The notes under the pieces: generated by a model | The model's database searches: none | What the model was told of the DNA's origin: nothing | Seen by the model: the letters and a program-made list of their open reading frames with translations, nothing else | Translations under genes and position numbers: made by a program | Part shown: positions 21,884-30,638 of the stretch, piece by piece | Position numbering within the stretch: the stretch's first letter is position 1 | How the letters are laid out: each line of letters starts with the position of its first letter | DNA from: Variovorax paradoxus | Lineage (GTDB): Bacteria > Pseudomonadota > Gammaproteobacteria > Burkholderiales > Burkholderiaceae_C | Reading direction: 5' to 3' | DNA length: 64,000 nucleotides | Assembly: GCF_009498455.1 (NCBI RefSeq) | Contig: NZ_CP045644.1 | Location: 5,211,001-5,275,000 of the forward strand

Positions 21884-22362
21884 ACACGCTCGACGCTTCC
21901 ACCTACCTCGACCTGTCGCGCCTGTACGCGGCGTATGCGCACGCCGTCGATTCGGGCGACTGGGACCTGTGGCCCGCGTTCTTCACCGAAGCGTGCAGCT
22001 ACCGCCTGCAGCCGCGAGAAAACCACGAGCGCGGCCTGCCGCTGGCCACGCTCTCGTTCGAGAGCCGCGGCATGCTCGAAGACCGCGTCTACGGCATCAA
22101 GGAGACGCTGTTCCACGACCCGTACTACCAGCGCCACGTGGTGGGCCTGCCGCTGGTGCACCGTGTCGACGATGACGGCGCCATTCACAGCGAGGCCAAC
22201 TACGCGGTGTTCCGCACCAAGCTCGACGGGCCCTCGACCGTGTTCAATGTGGGGCGCTACATCGACAAGGTCGTGCCGACGCCTGAAGGCTTGAAGTTCG
22301 CGTCGCGCCTCTGTGTGTTCGACAGCGAAATGATCCCGAACTCCATCATCTATCCCATCTGA
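21880..22362 (+). CDS. Aromatic ring-hydroxylating oxygenase, beta subunit (NagH-like)
   Basis: 160-residue small subunit with the NTF2-like cone fold of Rieske oxygenase beta subunits. It opens [30 protein letters not shown], and [23 protein letters not shown] is characteristic. It has a structural role, forming the base of the alpha3beta3 hexamer. The start overlaps the alpha-subunit stop by 4 bases (ATGA), so the two are translationally coupled. Confidence 0.92.
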   Translation: MNTLDASTYLDLSRLYAAYAHAVDSGDWDLWPAFFTEACSYRLQPRENHERGLPLATLSFESRGMLEDRVYGIKETLFHDPYYQRHVVGLPLVHRVDDDGAIHSEANYAVFRTKLDGPSTVFNVGRYIDKVVPTPEGLKFASRLCVFDSEMIPNSIIYPI

Positions 22363-22371
22363 AACCCAGCC

Positions 22372-22740
22372 ATGCCAGAAAAAGAACCAGAGACCCACGG
22401 TGCGCCGCTGCGCCGCTTCACCGACCCGGCCTACGTGCCGCTGTGCGCCAACCTCGCCGAGGTGCGCGAGAACATCGACCGGCTCGACCGCCAGATCGTC
22501 GCGCTGCTGGCCGAGCGCGGCCGCTACGTGAAGGACGCGGCGCGCTTCAAGCGCGATGCCTTTCAGGTGTCGGCGCCGCAGCGCCAGCAGGAAGTGATCG
22601 ACAAGGTGAAGGCGCTGGCCGAAAAGGAGGGCGCCTACCCGGAGGTGGTCGAGGCCGCCTACCGCGCGCTCATCGCGGGCTTCATCGCGCGCGAGCAGCA
22701 GGACCATCTGGGCATGGCCGACGTGGAGGTGCAGCCATGA
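22372..22740 (+). CDS. AroQ-fold chorismate mutase, PchB-like (possible isochorismate pyruvate lyase)
   Basis: 122 residues, all-helical AroQ fold after a 25-residue extension. LAEVRENIDRLDRQIVALLA supplies Arg32, and RYVKDAARFK supplies the following Arg/Lys pair ending in Lys60. It resembles Pseudomonas PchB (which turns isochorismate into salicylate) more than catabolic or biosynthetic chorismate mutases, including the loop V-x-APxR. In helix 3, IAREQQ has Glu where PchB has the active-site Gln if aligned as I read it. No isochorismate synthase is nearby. The stop overlaps the next gene by 4 bases. Confidence 0.8.
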   Translation: MPEKEPETHGAPLRRFTDPAYVPLCANLAEVRENIDRLDRQIVALLAERGRYVKDAARFKRDAFQVSAPQRQQEVIDKVKALAEKEGAYPEVVEAAYRALIAGFIAREQQDHLGMADVEVQP

Positions 22741-23702
22741 CGCGCGCACGCCTCTTCGTCGCCTTCACCGCCGTGGCGATGGCCGCGGCTGCCCATGCGC
22801 AGGAGTGGCCGCAACGCCCCGTGCGCATCGTGGTGCCGTTCGCGGCGGGCTCGTCGCCCGACATCCTGGCGCGCATCGTCAACGACCAGCTCGCGGCGCG
22901 CATCGGCCAGCCGCTGATCGTCGAGAACAAGCCCGGCGCGGGCGGCAACAGCGGCACCGACACGGTCTCGAAGGCGCAGCCCGACGGCTACACCTTTCTG
23001 CTGTCGGTGAACGCACCGCTGGTCTACAACACGATCCTCTACAAGAACCTGCCGTACGACCCGTTCAAGGACCTCGTGCCGGTGTCGCTGGCCGCGACCA
23101 CGCCGAACGTCTGCGCGGTCTCGAATTCGATGGGCGTCGATTCGGTCAAGGGCTGGCTCGCCGCGATGAAGAAGAACCCCGGCAAGTTCAACTTCGCCTC
23201 GACCGGCAACGGCTCGATCTCGCACCTGGGTGTGGAACTCATCAAGGCCAGGACGCAGTCGTTCGCGGTGCACATTCCGTACGCGTCGTCGGGCCAGGCC
23301 GTCACGGCCATCGTGCAGGGCGACGTGCAGTACGCCTGCCTGCCGCCGGTCACGGTGATGCCGCAGGTCAAGGCCGGGCGCATCAAGGCGCTGGCCGTCA
23401 CCTCGGCCGAGCGATCGGCGCTGCTGCCCGACCTGCCCACGTTGCGCGAATCGGGCCTGCCCGACATTCAGGCCGTGCCGTGGTTCGCCTACATGGCGCC
23501 CAAGGGCACGCCGAACGACGTGGTGCAGCGCATGAGCCGTGAGATCGCTGCCACGCTGAAAGACCCCGAAACCGTCAAGCGCCTGCAGACCGCGTACTTC
23601 GACCCCGTGGGCAGCACGCCCGAAGGCTTGTCGAAGTTCATGGACGAGGAACTGCGCCGCTGGAAGCCTGTGATCGACCGCGCCGGCCTCAAGCCTGATT
23701 GA
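22737..23702 (+). CDS. Bug (TctC-family) periplasmic solute-binding protein
   Basis: 321 residues from ATG 22737, which overlaps the previous stop by 4 bases. The signal peptide ends [10 protein letters not shown]. The mature protein has the Bug hallmarks [49 protein letters not shown] and [10 protein letters not shown]. Such proteins bind carboxylates, often aromatic ones, and serve uptake or sensing. No TctA/TctB membrane partner is in the window, so it may use a distant transporter. The probable ligand is the oxygenase substrate. Confidence 0.92.
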   Translation: MTRARLFVAFTAVAMAAAAHAQEWPQRPVRIVVPFAAGSSPDILARIVNDQLAARIGQPLIVENKPGAGGNSGTDTVSKAQPDGYTFLLSVNAPLVYNTILYKNLPYDPFKDLVPVSLAATTPNVCAVSNSMGVDSVKGWLAAMKKNPGKFNFASTGNGSISHLGVELIKARTQSFAVHIPYASSGQAVTAIVQGDVQYACLPPVTVMPQVKAGRIKALAVTSAERSALLPDLPTLRESGLPDIQAVPWFAYMAPKGTPNDVVQRMSREIAATLKDPETVKRLQTAYFDPVGSTPEGLSKFMDEELRRWKPVIDRAGLKPD

Positions 23703-23719
23703 AAAAAAGGGAACACACG

Positions 23720-24040
23720 ATGAGCACGATGACCTGGGTTGACGCCGCGGCGGTCGACGACGTTCCCGCCGACGACGTGGTCGGCATCGAGGTGCAGGGG
23801 CGCGACATCGCGCTGTACGGCACCGACGACGGCATCCACGCCACCGACAACATCTGCACGCACGGCCATGCGCGGCTGTGCGATGGTTTTCTCGAAGGCC
23901 ACGAGATCGAATGCCCGCTGCACCAGGGCCGTTTCGACGTGCGCAGCGGCAAGGCCATGTGCGCGCCGCTCACGGAAGACCTGCGCACCTATCCGGTGAA
24001 GATCGAGGGCGGGCGGGTGTTTCTGGCGTTCGAGGGCTGA
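23720..24040 (+). CDS. Rieske [2Fe-2S] ferredoxin component (NagAb-like)
   Basis: 106 residues. The Rieske ligands are Cys46-x-His48 (CTHGH) and Cys65-x2-His68 (CPLH). It carries electrons from the reductase (19607) to the oxygenase. ATG 23720 is preceded by AAAAGG/GGA around 23705-23712, which decides the start over the in-frame upstream codon at 23699. Confidence 0.93.
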   Translation: MSTMTWVDAAAVDDVPADDVVGIEVQGRDIALYGTDDGIHATDNICTHGHARLCDGFLEGHEIECPLHQGRFDVRSGKAMCAPLTEDLRTYPVKIEGGRVFLAFEG

Positions 24041-24126
24041 ACTGTTCTGCCTCCTGCGGGGGCGATCTGTCTCTGTTCGCACGGGACCGGTTGGCGACAA
24101 TCGAGGCCCGTTTTCCTGGACATCCG

Positions 24127-24618
24127 ATGACAGAACCACACAGCCGCGACCAGATCGCTGACCACATCGCCGCCGAGCTGGGCCACCGCTTCGACGGCGA
24201 GATCCTGGCCGGCGGCCACTACGTGCCGCTGGTGCGCGACGGCCGCACCGTTTATCTCAGCGGCCAGGTGCCGCGCGTGGGCACCACCGTGGTCGTCACC
24301 GGCCGCGTGGGCGATGCCGTGTCGCTCGACACCGCGCGCGAAGGCGCCCAGATCTGCGCACTGCGCAGCCTCGCGTTGCTGCGCCGGGCGCTCGGTTCGC
24401 TCGATGCGGTCGAGAAGGTGCTGCGCGTCGGCGTCTTCGTGCAGTGCACGGCCGACTTCACGCAGCAGAGCGAGGTGGCCGATGCCGCGTCCGACCTGCT
24501 GCACCGCGTGTTCGGCGAGGCCGGCGTGCATGTGCGCACGGCGGTCGGCGTCTATGCGCTGCCGAAGAACGCGACGGTCGAGGTCGAGATGACCGTCGCG
24601 ACCACGCACGCGGCCTGA
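24127..24618 (+). CDS. Rid-family (YjgF/YER057c/UK114) protein with N-terminal extension
   Basis: 163 residues against about 130 for classical RidA. The Rid core (PLVRDGRTVYLSGQVPRVG ... LGSLDAVEKVLRVGVFVQ ... RTAVGVYALPKNATVEVEMTV) contains the Arg of the RTAVGV motif that binds the substrate carboxylate in imine deaminases. About 30 residues precede it. In amidohydrolase or oxygenase operons such proteins remove reactive imines or act as hydrolases. It is 86 bases past the ferredoxin gene and probably ends that operon; it converges with the DinB-like gene. Confidence 0.85.
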   Translation: MTEPHSRDQIADHIAAELGHRFDGEILAGGHYVPLVRDGRTVYLSGQVPRVGTTVVVTGRVGDAVSLDTAREGAQICALRSLALLRRALGSLDAVEKVLRVGVFVQCTADFTQQSEVADAASDLLHRVFGEAGVHVRTAVGVYALPKNATVEVEMTVATTHAA

Positions 24619-24628
24619 GCCTGCTGCG

Positions 24629-25138
24629 TCAGCCGCGCTCGCGGCGCGCGGGTTCGCTGCGGTGCAGGTGCACCGCCAGCGTGTCGCGCGGCGGGCGCAC
24701 CGCGCATTGCGCGAGCAGCCGGCCGGCTTCTCCCCGGTGGTAGCCGTTGTGCGTCATGACGTGCGCCAGCATCTCTTCGCGCGTCATGCAGCCCTTGTCG
24801 CCGTCGGTGAACACGAAGGGCACCGACTCTGCCAATAGCGCCGGCGTGAGCGTGTCCAGATAGGCGAGGTACCAGCGATCGGACTCGGCCACGGCCGCGC
24901 GCAACTCGGCCAGCGCGGGCGTTTCGGGCGTGTTGTCGTCGGTGAAGCCGTGAGGCGTGCCCGTGAGATGGCCCGCGAAGATCCGGTTCACCACATGGGC
25001 ATGGTTGACCACGCGGATCGCGGCATGGCGGGCGTCCGCGTGCTGCACGGGGTCGAGGCTGGCCATGCGGTCCAGCAATTCGTCGTTGGCCCACGCGTGG
25101 TACTGGAACAGCGTGCGCAGCAGGGGGGAGGCGCTCAT
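24629..25138 (-). CDS. DinB-family putative metalloenzyme
   Basis: 169 residues, four-helix bundle of the DinB/YfiT superfamily. The expected metal-binding histidines are at FQYHAWAND, VNHAHVVNRI and HVMTHNGYHRGEAG. AAGGAG at a 7-base spacing selects ATG 25138 (MSASPLLRTLFQYHAWAND) over an upstream in-frame start at 25159. Relatives catalyse thiol-dependent transfers or are uncharacterised. It is the last gene of the long minus-strand locus, 17 bases after the amidohydrolase. Confidence 0.85.
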   Translation of the reverse strand: MSASPLLRTLFQYHAWANDELLDRMASLDPVQHADARHAAIRVVNHAHVVNRIFAGHLTGTPHGFTDDNTPETPALAELRAAVAESDRWYLAYLDTLTPALLAESVPFVFTDGDKGCMTREEMLAHVMTHNGYHRGEAGRLLAQCAVRPPRDTLAVHLHRSEPARRERG

Positions 25139-25155
25139 GTCCGAACTCCTTCGAC

Positions 25156-26436
25156 TCAATGTTCGCCGAGCATCCAGCGCGTGCGGTCGCCGCGTCCCGG
25201 CAGGTGCAGCGCGGCGGTGGCCGCGGGTGTCTCGGCCAGCAGCCGGCCCTTGCGGAACACCTTGAGCCGCGTCGCGCGCAGGCGGATGGCCTCGACCGGG
25301 TCGCGCGCCTGCAGCAGCACGAAGCTGGCGTCGCAGCCGGCTTCAAGGCCGTAGCCGTCCAGGTGCATCACGCGCGCCGCGCGCGTGGTCACGGCTTCGA
25401 AGCACTGGTGGATGCCGGCCTGGCCGGTCATCTGCGCCACGTGCAGGCCCATGTGGGCCACCTCGAGCATGTCGCCCGAGCCCATGCCGTACCACGGGTC
25501 CATCACGCAGTCGTGGCCGAAGGCGACGTTGACGCCGGCCGCCAGCAGCTCGGGCACGCGCGTCATGCCGCGGCGCTTGGGGTAGCTGTCGTGGCGGCCC
25601 TGCAGCGTGATGTTGATGAGCGGGTTCGACACCACGCTCACGCCGCTCTCGGCGATGAGCGGCAGCAGCTTGCTCACGTAGTAGTTGTCCATCGAGTGCA
25701 TCGACGTGCAGTGCGAGCCCGTCACGCGGCCTTGCAGGCCCAGGCGCAGCGTCTCCGAGGCCAGGGTCTCGATGTGGCGCGAGAGCGGGTCGTCCGACTC
25801 GTCGCAGTGCATGTCGACCAGCTTGCCGCGCTCGGCGGCCAGCTCGCACAGCAGCTTCACGCTGGCGGCACCGTCGGCCATGGAGCGCTCGAAATGCGGA
25901 ATGCCACCGACCACGTCGACACCCTTGTCGAGCGCGCGCGTGAGGTTGTCGACGCCACCCGGCGAGCGCAGCACGCCATCTTGCGGAAACGCGACCAGCT
26001 GCAGGTCGAGGTACGGCGCCACCTGGCGCTTCACCTCGAGCAGCGCATCGACCGCGAGCAGGCTGGGGTCGCTCGTGTCCACGTGCGAGCGGATCGCCAG
26101 CAGGCCCTTGGCCACGGCCCAGTCGCAGTACGCGAGCGCGCGTTCGATGAGCGCATCGGCCGTGAGCAGCGGCTTGAGCTCGCCCCACAGCGCAATGCCT
26201 TCGAGCAGCGTGCCGCTCTGGTTGACGCGCGGCTGGCCGTAGCTCAGCGTGGCGTCCATGTGGAAATGCGGGTCGACGAAATGCGGCGAGAGCAGCAGGC
26301 CTTGCGCATCGAGCGTTTCGTGCGCGGGCGCGGCGAGGCCGGGCGTGACCTCGGCGATGCGGCCGTCCTGCACGGCGACCGACATGCCGGTGCGGCCGTC
26401 GGGGAGGGTGGCGTTGGTGATGAGGAGGTCGAGCAT
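25156..26436 (-). CDS. Amidohydrolase-superfamily deaminase, cytosine deaminase (CodA)-like
   Basis: 426 residues. The TIM-barrel metal site has His57-x-His59 (VDPHFHMD), a His in LVDMHCDESDDP near residue 210, a His in GSHCTSMHSM and the Asp in VAFGHDCVMDPW. The HCDESDD and GHDCVMDPW segments are typical of cytosine deaminase / isopropylammelide hydrolase (AtzC-like) enzymes. With uracil phosphoribosyltransferase and URC genes on the same strand, conversion of cytosine to uracil is the most economical reading. Another N-heterocycle substrate is possible. Confidence 0.85.
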   Translation of the reverse strand: MLDLLITNATLPDGRTGMSVAVQDGRIAEVTPGLAAPAHETLDAQGLLLSPHFVDPHFHMDATLSYGQPRVNQSGTLLEGIALWGELKPLLTADALIERALAYCDWAVAKGLLAIRSHVDTSDPSLLAVDALLEVKRQVAPYLDLQLVAFPQDGVLRSPGGVDNLTRALDKGVDVVGGIPHFERSMADGAASVKLLCELAAERGKLVDMHCDESDDPLSRHIETLASETLRLGLQGRVTGSHCTSMHSMDNYYVSKLLPLIAESGVSVVSNPLINITLQGRHDSYPKRRGMTRVPELLAAGVNVAFGHDCVMDPWYGMGSGDMLEVAHMGLHVAQMTGQAGIHQCFEAVTTRAARVMHLDGYGLEAGCDASFVLLQARDPVEAIRLRATRLKVFRKGRLLAETPAATAALHLPGRGDRTRWMLGEH

Positions 26437-26463
26437 CGGTGGGTGTCTTTTTTGAGGTGGCGT

Positions 26464-26934
26464 TCAGCGCGTACGTTGCGCGCGGAAGCGGTACTGTCCA
26501 GGCGCCGGCCCGACCTCGATGGTCACGCGGCGCAGCTTGTCGTCGTGGCCCGCGTCGGCCTTGGCGGTCACCACGATGCCGCGCGGCGTGGCGCGGCAGG
26601 TCAGGTCGCTCAGTGAAATCTCTGCGTGGTCGTTGTCGAGCTCGGCGATGGCGGTGGTGTGCACGGCGTACAGGCTGTAGTTGCGGTCGGCCTCGCCGCG
26701 CGCCATCCACTGCACGTAGAGGAACGATTGCGCGAAGGCTTCGGCGTGGATCACGCGGTAGGTGCCGTGGTGGTCGGGGCCCCAGGTGCCGCAGGTCTGC
26801 ACCCAGGTGACGGCATCGTGGGTGGCGAAGCGCTCGGCGCCGTAGTCGGCACCGAGTGCATGGGCGCCGCTGCCGGCCATGGCGAGCAGCGTGGCGGCCA
26901 GCAGGCGACGGAGGCGGCGCAGCGTCATTGGCAT
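26464..26934 (-). CDS. Small exported protein of unknown function
   Basis: 156 residues. A twin-Arg-containing basic N-terminus (RRLRRLLAATLLAMAGSGAHA) is a signal peptide; the mature part has two Cys (WVQTCGTWG and LTCRA) that could form one disulfide. The final 50 residues look like beta strands. I do not recognise it. It lies one base downstream of the permease gene and 27 bases before the deaminase gene, so it belongs to the importer operon, perhaps as a periplasmic accessory. Confidence 0.65.
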   Translation of the reverse strand: MPMTLRRLRRLLAATLLAMAGSGAHALGADYGAERFATHDAVTWVQTCGTWGPDHHGTYRVIHAEAFAQSFLYVQWMARGEADRNYSLYAVHTTAIAELDNDHAEISLSDLTCRATPRGIVVTAKADAGHDDKLRRVTIEVGPAPGQYRFRAQRTR

Positions 26935-26935
26935 G

Positions 26936-27859
26936 TCAGCGTTCCCCCTTGCGATAGGGTTTCATCAGCGCCTGCGGGTAGCTGGCCTTGCGGGCCACCA
27001 GCACCAGCGCCAGGATCGACAGCAGGTAGGGCAGCATCAGGTACAGCTGGTAAGGCAGCACGGCATCGCCCGATTGTTGCAGCCGCAGCTGCAGTGCGTC
27101 GAAGAACGCGAACAGCAGCGCGCCGAGCAGGGCCTTGCCGGGCCGCCACGACGCGAACACCACCAGCGCCACGCAGATCCATCCCCGCCCGTTCACCATG
27201 TTGAAGAAGAAGGCGTTGAAAGCCGACAGCGTGAGGAACGCGCCCGCCACGCCCATCAGCGCCGAGCCCGCCACGATGGCGCCGGTGCGCGTGGCCGCGA
27301 CCGACACGCCCTGGCTCTCGGCCGCCTGCGGGTTCTCGCCCACCATGCGCAGCGCCAGGCCGAGCGGCGTGCGGTACAGCACCCAGGCCACGGCCGGCAC
27401 CAGCAGCAGCGCGAACAGCGTGAGCGCGGTCTGTGCGTTGAGGATGGGCACGGGCAGCCAGTCCATCGGCGCGAAGGGCGTGATGGTCGGCGGCGTGTTC
27501 ACCTTCGGAAAGCTCACGCGGTAGCCGAAGTAGCTCAGCGCCGTCGCCAGCAGCGTGATGCCCAGCCCCGAGACGTGCTGCGACAGCGCGAGCCCGACGG
27601 TCAGGAAGGCGTGCAGCAGGCCGAACACCATGCCCGTGAGCGCGGCCACGCCGACGCCGGCCCACAGCGGCGCGCCAGCGTACACCGCGAGCCAGCCGGT
27701 GAAGGCGCCCGCGACCATGATCCCTTCGATGCCGAGGTTGAGCACGCCCGCGCGTTCGCACAACAGGACGCCCAGCGTGCCGAGGATGAGCGGCGTGGCG
27801 ATGCGCAGCACCGCGACCCAGAAGGCGGGGTTGGAAAGAATGTCGAGCAGATCGGTCAT
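26936..27859 (-). CDS. Nucleoside-type ABC transporter permease, second subunit
   Basis: 307 residues, BPD_transp_2 family. FWVAVLRIATPLILGTLGVLLCERAGVLNLGIEGIMV is the hallmark of the YufQ/NupQ-type permease. About eight to ten membrane helices follow, with the coupling segment MVGENPQAAESQGVSV. It pairs with the permease at 27985 and the double ATPase at 29049 to form a BMP-type importer for nucleosides or nucleobases. The gap of 125 bases to the first permease holds a palindromic repeat. Confidence 0.92.
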   Translation of the reverse strand: MTDLLDILSNPAFWVAVLRIATPLILGTLGVLLCERAGVLNLGIEGIMVAGAFTGWLAVYAGAPLWAGVGVAALTGMVFGLLHAFLTVGLALSQHVSGLGITLLATALSYFGYRVSFPKVNTPPTITPFAPMDWLPVPILNAQTALTLFALLLVPAVAWVLYRTPLGLALRMVGENPQAAESQGVSVAATRTGAIVAGSALMGVAGAFLTLSAFNAFFFNMVNGRGWICVALVVFASWRPGKALLGALLFAFFDALQLRLQQSGDAVLPYQLYLMLPYLLSILALVLVARKASYPQALMKPYRKGER

Positions 27860-27860
27860 G

Positions 27861-27961
27861 GGGAGTTTCTCCCTCCCCGCTGGGAGGGCCGGGTGGGGCA
27901 CGCGGCGCTCGATGTGGAGGCCGTTGCCCCCATCCCAGCCTTCCCCCGGAAGGGGAAGGGG
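27861..27961. repeat. Palindromic repeat between the two permease genes
   Basis: Two hairpins flank a GC-rich core: CCCTCCC (27871-27877) with GGGAGGG (27882-27888), and CCTTCCCC (27939-27946) with GGGGAAGG (27952-27959). CCGGGTGGGGCA near 27889 is also roughly complementary to TGCCCCCATCCC near 27925. It looks like a dispersed repeat of the host genus and may lower expression of the distal permease. Confidence 0.55.
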
Positions 27962-27984
27962 CAAGACCGAAATCATGGGCGCCG

Positions 27985-29052
27985 TCATTTGGCCACCCGC
28001 ACGCGGTACTGCGTGAGCAGCGTCGCCACCAGCACCGCGATCAGCGAGGCCGCGACGATCACGTCGGCGATGTAGGTCGGCACGCCCACGGCGCGGCTCA
28101 TGGTGTCGGCACCGACCAGCACGCCGGCCACGAACACGCCGGCGGCGATCACGCCCAGCGGATGCAGGCCGGCGAGCATCGCGATCACGATGCCGGTGTA
28201 GCCGTAGCCCGGCGACATGTCGAGCGTGACGTAGCTGGTGCGGCCCGCCACCTCGATGGCGCCGGCCAGCCCGGCCAGCGCACCCGAGAGCAGCGCGACC
28301 ATGACCACGGTGCGCGTCACCGGCACGCCGGCGAAGGCCGCGGCGCGCGCATTGGCGCCGACGGCGCGGATGTCGAAACCCAGCACCGTGTACTTGAAGA
28401 TCGCCCACACGCACACTGCGAGCGACACGGCCCACAGCAGCCCGGTGTGCACGCGCGTCTGCGCGATGAGCTTGCCCAGCTCAAGGTCAGGCTGCAGCGA
28501 CACGCTCTGCGGCCAGCCCATCGCCGTCGGGTCTTTCATCGGCCCGTCGAGCAATGCCGACACGCCGAGCAGCACGATGAAATTGATGAGCAGCGTGGTC
28601 ACCACTTCGTCGACACCGAGCTTGTTCTTCATGAGCGCCGGGCCCAGCAGCATCAGCGCACCGGCCACCGCGGCGGCCAGCATCATCAGCGGGAACAGCA
28701 GCCACGGCGACAGTTCGAAGCCCGTGCCGCCGTGCATGCCGCCCACGGCCACGGCGGCGAGCGCGCCCGCGAACAGCTGCCCCTCGGCGCCGATGTTGAA
28801 GAGCCGCGCCTTGAAGGCGACGGTGGCGGCCAGGCCGGTGAGGATCAGCGGAATCGCGCGCGTCAGTGTTTCGCTCCACGCGAACACCGAGCCGAAGCCG
28901 CCCTGCAGCAGCAGCGCGTAGGTGCGGCCGACCGGCGCGCCGGCCCAGCGCACGAGCAGCGCGCTCACCAGCAGCGTGAACAGCACCGCGCCGATGGGCG
29001 CCAGTACCAGCGCGATGCGTGAGCTTTCGTGGCGTCGTTCGAGGCGCATCAT
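27985..29052 (-). CDS. Nucleoside-type ABC transporter permease, first subunit
   Basis: 355 residues, YufP/NupP-like. The start ATG at 29052 overlaps the ATPase stop (ATGA, 29049-29052). About ten hydrophobic helices are seen, with KARLFNIGAEGQLFAGALAAV and the cytoplasmic coupling loop DIRAVGANARAAAFAGVPV typical of the BPD_transp_2 family. It forms the membrane channel with the subunit encoded at 26936. Confidence 0.93.
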   Translation of the reverse strand: MMRLERRHESSRIALVLAPIGAVLFTLLVSALLVRWAGAPVGRTYALLLQGGFGSVFAWSETLTRAIPLILTGLAATVAFKARLFNIGAEGQLFAGALAAVAVGGMHGGTGFELSPWLLFPLMMLAAAVAGALMLLGPALMKNKLGVDEVVTTLLINFIVLLGVSALLDGPMKDPTAMGWPQSVSLQPDLELGKLIAQTRVHTGLLWAVSLAVCVWAIFKYTVLGFDIRAVGANARAAAFAGVPVTRTVVMVALLSGALAGLAGAIEVAGRTSYVTLDMSPGYGYTGIVIAMLAGLHPLGVIAAGVFVAGVLVGADTMSRAVGVPTYIADVIVAASLIAVLVATLLTQYRVRVAK

Positions 29053-30638
29053 GCGGCGGCTCCCGGGCGTTGTGGCGCGGTGGCGCCGGCCATCGCCAGG
29101 CCGATGGCCTCGCGCGTCCACGCCGCGGCGGGGCGCGCTTCGCCGAGGTGGCCGCCGTGCACCACGGCCACGCGGTCGCCGAGCGCGAGCACTTCGTCGA
29201 GGTCGTCCGAGATCACCAGCACCGCCGCGCCGGCATCGCGCGCGGCGATGAGCTGCTGCTGCACGTAGGCGACGGCGCCGATGTCCAGGCCCCAGGTCGG
29301 CTGGTGCGCGACGATGAGGCGCGGTGCGCGGTTCGGGTACTTCTTGTTGTCGGTGTCTTGTTCCATTGGCTCGGGCGCCAGCAGCGCCCGCCCCAGGATC
29401 AGTTTCTGCATGTTGCCGCCCGAGAGCGAACGAGCCGGCGCCATGAGGCCGGCGCCGCGCACGTCGAAGGCTTTCTCGATGCGCCGGGCATGCAGCCGCG
29501 CGGCCGCACGCCGCACGATGAACGACCAGCGCGAGAACACCGGGCTGCGCAGCCGCTCGGACACGGCGTTCTCCCACACCGGCAAATCGCCGACCACGCC
29601 GACCGCGTGGCGGTCTTCGGGGATGCGCGCCACGCCACGCTGCACCAGCCGGGCGGGCGAGGGCGGCAGCGCGCGGCCCATGAACTGCGCGGTGCCGGAG
29701 ACGGCGCGGCGCGTGCCGCTCAGCAGCTCGGCGAGCGCGACCTGGCCGTTGCCCGAGACGCCCGCGATGGCGGTGATCTCGCCGGCGCGCAGCGTGAGCG
29801 ACACCTCGCGCAGGCGGTCCTGCCCACCGTCTTTTGCCGACGCGGTACTCACATGGTCGAGCACGCAGACCGCGTCGCCCACCGATTTCGCAGGCCGGCG
29901 TTGCGGCGCTTCGACCGCATGGCCGACCATCCACAGCGCGAGCTGCGCCTGCGTGGTGTCGGCCGTGCGCGCCTCGGCCACGAGCTTGCCGCCGCGCAGC
30001 ACCGCGATGCGCTGCGACACCCGCAGCACCTCGCCGAGCTTGTGGCTGATGAAGATCACCGACAGGCCCTGCGCCACCATCTGCGCGAGCGTGGCGAACA
30101 GCGCTTCACTCTCCTGCGGCGTGAGCACGGCCGTGGGCTCATCGAGGATCAGGATGCGCGCGCCGCGGTACAGCGCCTTGAGAATTTCCACGCGCTGGCG
30201 CTCGCCGACCGAAAGACTGCCGATGGTCGCGTCGGGCTGCACCGGCAGGCCGAAGCGCTGGGCGACCTCGAGCAGCCGCGCGCGGGCGGCGGCGCGGCGC
30301 GAGCGCGGGCGCCACAGCGGCTCGGTGCCCATCATCACGTTGTCGAGCACGCTGAGGTTGTCGGCCAGCGTGAAGTGCTGGTGCACCATGCCCACGCCGG
30401 CGGCGAGCGCGGCCTTGGGGTTGCCGGGCGGCAGGGCAGAGCCGAACACTTCGATGCGGCCTTCGTCGGCGACGTAGTGGCCGAACAGGATCGACATCAG
30501 CGTCGACTTGCCGGCGCCGTTCTCGCCGAGCAGCGCGAGCACTTCGCCGGCCTGCAGGTCGAGAGAGATGGCGTCGTTGGCCACGAGGGGGCCGAAACGC
30601 TTGGTGATGCCCTGGAGGCGAAGCACGGTGGGGTTCAT
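29049..30638 (-). CDS. Nucleoside-type ABC transporter double ATPase
   Basis: 529 residues with two nucleotide-binding domains, as in YufO/NupO and sugar importers. The first has Walker A GENGAGKST, signature LSVGERQRVEILKAL and Walker B ILILDEPTAVL. The second is degenerate (SGNGQVAL in place of Walker A) with signature LSGGNMQKLILGRAL. A short insertion (APEPMEQDTDNKKYPN) follows the second signature. The start ATG 30638 overlaps the hydrolase stop by 4 bases. Confidence 0.95.
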   Translation of the reverse strand: MNPTVLRLQGITKRFGPLVANDAISLDLQAGEVLALLGENGAGKSTLMSILFGHYVADEGRIEVFGSALPPGNPKAALAAGVGMVHQHFTLADNLSVLDNVMMGTEPLWRPRSRRAAARARLLEVAQRFGLPVQPDATIGSLSVGERQRVEILKALYRGARILILDEPTAVLTPQESEALFATLAQMVAQGLSVIFISHKLGEVLRVSQRIAVLRGGKLVAEARTADTTQAQLALWMVGHAVEAPQRRPAKSVGDAVCVLDHVSTASAKDGGQDRLREVSLTLRAGEITAIAGVSGNGQVALAELLSGTRRAVSGTAQFMGRALPPSPARLVQRGVARIPEDRHAVGVVGDLPVWENAVSERLRSPVFSRWSFIVRRAAARLHARRIEKAFDVRGAGLMAPARSLSGGNMQKLILGRALLAPEPMEQDTDNKKYPNRAPRLIVAHQPTWGLDIGAVAYVQQQLIAARDAGAAVLVISDDLDEVLALGDRVAVVHGGHLGEARPAAAWTREAIGLAMAGATAPQRPGAAA

